A stretch of 64,000 nt of DNA, from assembly GCA_017459865.1 (NCBI GenBank), contig JAFUCD010000029.1, positions 136,798-200,797 of the forward strand, read 5' to 3'. The notes beneath the pieces are model-generated. The model saw only the letters and a program-made list of their open reading frames with translations. It was not told the DNA's origin and made no database searches. A program made the position numbers and the translations under genes. Each line of letters begins with the position of its first letter. The first letter of the stretch is position 1. Below, in pieces: positions 61,760-64,000 of the stretch. The DNA is from Oscillospiraceae bacterium. Its GTDB lineage: Bacteria > Bacillota_A > Clostridia > Oscillospirales > Oscillospiraceae.

Positions 61760-63649
61760 CAAAGGGGTTGTCTCAAAATGCGCAAATCGGTCAGATTGAG
61801 GCAGCTCCTCTTTTGTTTTCTGCTCATTGTGGAAAACGCAGAGATTTTTTCTTAAAAGAAAGCAACACCCACAGGGAGTGCCGTTCGGCGCTCCCTATGG
61901 GTGTCCTTTATCTGTTATTCAGGTCACAGACCTGCCGGAAATCGCTTCGGAACCACAAGCCCCGTTCCCAAGCGGTTGCTTTGCGCTTTATGATGCAGCT
62001 TCAGAAGGTTGTATGCCAAGCTCAAAAGCGTCCATTCCACTTCTACTTTGACCGTCCCACGGAGCATGAATCTGCGGAAGTTCATGTCCTCCTTTACCAT
62101 CGCAAACACCCCTTCGGCTTGGATGCTGCGGTTGACGCGGATCAGCTTACCCCGCTCGGTATTGATCTTCTCTTCCATCGCCTCGCGCTGTTCAGCAAAG
62201 CGTTTGGAGACATAGATCACCTTGCTGCGCTCTTCCAAAGGCTTTTTGCTTCCCTTTGCCAGTATGCACTTTTCCTTCAGCGGACAGCCAGAGCATTCCT
62301 TGCAGCTGTAAACAGACTTTTCCGTTTCAAAACCGCTGGCGGTTTTTTCCTTCTTCACATGATCCAGCGTCAGCGCTTTCCCGGCGGCGCAGGTGTAGGT
62401 ATCCTGCTCTTTGTTGTATGCCATGTTTTCTCGACGACTGATGTCGCTTTTGTACTTTCGGCTTTTCTTGGCCTCGTGGTTTGAGGGCTTGACGAACAGT
62501 TCCTGCTCCGCCCGCTCAAAGTAGCAGTAATTTTCCTCGCTCTCGTAGCCTGCGTCCACACAGACGCGGCGGATCGCCGAATGCCGTTTCAGGTACTCCA
62601 TGAATGGGATGAGCGTATGCACATCATTTCGATCCGAGCTGATGTAATTGCCGATGATGAATTCCTCTGAGCAAGCTACGTTCACGTTGTACCCCGGCTT
62701 GAGCTGTCCATTTCGCATGTGATCTTCCTTCATATGCATGAACGTCGCATCGTTGTCTGTCTTGCTGTAGCTGTTGCGGCTTCCGCAGATGTAAATGTCC
62801 TGCGTGTACTGCTTCAGTTTCTGCAGCCAGCCTTCCACGGTTTCAATGGCACGCTGCAGAGGGTGCTTATGTTTGCCCTTGCCGTGGACGAATTCCAGCC
62901 CCAGCTGCTGCGCTTTCTCATACAGCCGTTTCCGCAGCTTCTTCACCTTGTGCAGCTTGATCTGCTCCGGGATGTGCCACTTCACGCCCGTCGTCTTTAC
63001 CAGCTCCGGTAATGCTGCCCGGATCTTCTGAACCAGCTTCTCACCGGAACGGATCGCGTTCTTCTTCCACCGAAAGCTGTAGCGATTGGCATTGGCCTCG
63101 ATCTTCGTCCCGTCAATGAATACTGTCTCCATGCTCAGCACGCCCATCGACTGAAGCATTGCGACCTGCTGCTCCAGAAGGTCTTTCTCCCGCCCGGCCA
63201 GCCTCTTTGACCGGAAACGGTGGATCGTATTGTGATCCGGCGGTGCATTTCCTTCCAGGAGATACATAAAGTTTACGTTCTCCCGGCAGGCACGCTCGAT
63301 CTCGCGCGTGCTGTAGATGCGGCGCATGTACGCATACACCAGCACCTTGAGAAGAATTCTCGGTGAGTACTCGTGTCTCCCGTTATGGGAGTATGAACGC
63401 AGGATCTTTTCCATGTTCATCCTTTTCACCATTGCGCTCAGTAATCTCACCGGATCGTTCTTCGCTATTAAAATTTCTGTTTCGAGGGGCAGTTTTAGTT
63501 GATATTCTCCCGCGTACGGAGTATAATCTAACTGCATTTGATTTTTATTCACAAACAAAATTATATGCCGACAGCCGACTCTTTCTCAAGAGCCGGCTGC
63601 CGTTATTTTAAAGTTTTTCGGGACTGCCTCTTTTGAGACAGCCCCTTTG
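61760..63649 (-). mobile_element. IS1182-family insertion sequence, complete
   Basis: The 1890-bp element has matching ends: CAAAGGGGTTGTCTCAAAA at the left and, reversed, CAAAGGGGCTGTCTCAAAA at the right (one mismatch in 19). A TATA (61756-61759 and 63650-63653) flanks both ends as a 4-bp target duplication. One transposase gene fills it on the minus strand. A hairpin at about 61868-61906 lies after the transposase stop and another at about 63570-63597 lies upstream of its start, as if to insulate it. It sits between the SLH-protein gene and tRNA-Gly. Confidence 0.9.
61924..63558 (-). CDS. IS1182 family transposase
   Basis: A 544-residue DDE transposase. The N-terminal DUF772-type region includes SPRILLKVLVYAYMRRIYSTREIE and DHNTIHRFRSKRL; the catalytic domain has VFIDGTKIEANANRYSF (first Asp) and VCVDAGYESEENYCYF (second Asp). 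A zinc-ribbon-like cysteine cluster (YSCKECSGCPLKEKC) precedes the C-terminus, which ends in the RRFMLRGTVKVEVEWTLLSL block. The reading frame is intact, so the element may be active. The track start is a TTG; an ATG seven codons in (63537) is also possible. Confidence 0.93.
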   Translation of the reverse strand: MFVNKNQMQLDYTPYAGEYQLKLPLETEILIAKNDPVRLLSAMVKRMNMEKILRSYSHNGRHEYSPRILLKVLVYAYMRRIYSTREIERACRENVNFMYLLEGNAPPDHNTIHRFRSKRLAGREKDLLEQQVAMLQSMGVLSMETVFIDGTKIEANANRYSFRWKKNAIRSGEKLVQKIRAALPELVKTTGVKWHIPEQIKLHKVKKLRKRLYEKAQQLGLEFVHGKGKHKHPLQRAIETVEGWLQKLKQYTQDIYICGSRNSYSKTDNDATFMHMKEDHMRNGQLKPGYNVNVACSEEFIIGNYISSDRNDVHTLIPFMEYLKRHSAIRRVCVDAGYESEENYCYFERAEQELFVKPSNHEAKKSRKYKSDISRRENMAYNKEQDTYTCAAGKALTLDHVKKEKTASGFETEKSVYSCKECSGCPLKEKCILAKGSKKPLEERSKVIYVSKRFAEQREAMEEKINTERGKLIRVNRSIQAEGVFAMVKEDMNFRRFMLRGTVKVEVEWTLLSLAYNLLKLHHKAQSNRLGTGLVVPKRFPAGL

Positions 63650-63675
63650 TATATTGAAGCATGAGAGCAGCAAAA

Positions 63676-63702
63676 AAAACACCGACGAACAGTCGGTGTT
63701 TT
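63676..63702 (-). terminator. Intrinsic terminator after tRNA-Gly
   Basis: An 11-bp perfect stem (63692-63702/63676-63686) with a 5-base loop is followed on the minus strand by a T-run. Confidence 0.9.
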
Positions 63703-63706
63703 AGTA

Positions 63707-63782
63707 TGGAGCGGGCGACGAGGCTCGAACTCGCTACCTCCACCTTGGCAAGGTGGCGCTCTACCGGATGAGCTACGCCCGC
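63707..63782 (-). tRNA. tRNA-Gly (anticodon GCC)
   Basis: A 76-base cloverleaf on the minus strand: acceptor stem GCGGGCG/CGCCCGC, anticodon stem CCACC/GGTGG with loop TTGCCAA (anticodon GCC), T-arm GCGAG-TTCGAGC-CTCGT, encoded TCCA end with the U73 typical of glycine tRNAs. Confidence 0.95.
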
Positions 63783-63801
63783 ATCGGTGCGAACAAATGA
63801 C

Positions 63802-63829
63802 ATTTTACCACGCTGTTTCGGTTTGTCAA
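63802..63829 (-). promoter_or_regulatory. Promoter of tRNA-Gly
   Basis: On the minus strand a perfect TTGACA (63824-63829), a 16-bp spacer and TAAAAT (63802-63807). Nothing further was recognised in 63830-64000. Confidence 0.75.
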
Positions 63830-64000
63830 GCATTTTTTCAGAGTTTGATGCGCCTGAGGTGTAGGTTTGTCAATGATGCGTTACACAAAGCGGGAAAGAA
63901 GAAAGCACCTGCTTTGGTGATTGCCAATTAAGAGGGCGCATGGGGAAATTGTTATACTTTCTATTCCAGACGGCAAGCTGTGATTCGAAGTCGCGGAAGG

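Noticed and set aside
63603..63833. 76-residue open frame on the minus strand
   Set aside because: It runs through tRNA-Gly; its central residues are the translated tRNA. The frame at 59511-59741 through tRNA-Pro is rejected likewise.
63830..64000. Possible partial gene at the right edge
   Set aside because: Only short open stretches without a start signal or recognisable product are visible.

Overview
The window is a stretch of a GC-rich bacterial chromosome. Gene content points to the Bacillota, class Clostridia, most likely an Oscillospirales-type gut anaerobe. The evidence is TmcAL, RqcH, MrnC, RsfS, a YqeK domain, type III glutamine synthetase, the TIGR03960/TIGR03936 radical-SAM pair, SpoIIIE/FtsK, a BirA-controlled bioY and an FMN-riboswitch-controlled ribU. 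This placement is inference; there is no rRNA gene in the window. Promoters follow the SigA consensus (several TTGACA-17-TATAAT), and most genes sit in tight operons with 1-4 base stop/start overlaps.

Layout. 1-680: 3' end of tmcAL. 739-4847 (minus): rubrerythrin, then an operon apbE - NusG-domain-II protein - Gx-transporter protein - pfkA - sugar O-acetyltransferase, the first three resembling the flavinylation part of extracellular electron transfer loci. 5054-9506 (plus): MarR regulator and a heterodimeric ABC exporter. 9514-9996: a hairpin-rich dispersed repeat; a shorter inverted copy lies at 19479-19686. 10171-14613 (plus): glnS, uracil permease, aminotransferase. 14672-15592 (minus): ribU under an FMN riboswitch. 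15743-19424: SLOG protein, membrane glycosyltransferase, zinc metallopeptidase, LysR regulator. 19725-24536: VTT protein, lipid kinase, cdsA, then tetR-birA divergent from bioY with a BirA-type operator. 24605-28755: glnN and a two-gene ABC transporter. 28983-32646: purB, purA, alpha/beta hydrolase.

32685-42865 (minus): NifX-like protein, rqcH, mrnC, ftsK/spoIIIE, uppP, M18 aminopeptidase, a TsaC-CoaE fusion, prfA, rpsU. 42975-53638 (minus): smc, ftsY, rdgB, yhbY, a NadD-YqeK fusion, an LCP protein, rsfS, leuS. 53762-59423 (minus): M23 peptidase, M50 protease (apparently frameshifted), two radical-SAM-related genes, MATE exporter, lipoprotein. 59511-63829: tRNA-Pro, an S-layer-anchored SGNH hydrolase, a complete IS1182-type insertion sequence with a 4-bp target duplication, and tRNA-Gly.

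Most of the window is housekeeping. No defence system, CRISPR array, prophage or obvious new multi-gene system was found. The parts most worth a second look are the mobile-looking hairpin repeat flanked by direct repeats, the partial flavin electron-transfer cluster, the domain fusions, and the probable frameshift in the M50 protease.
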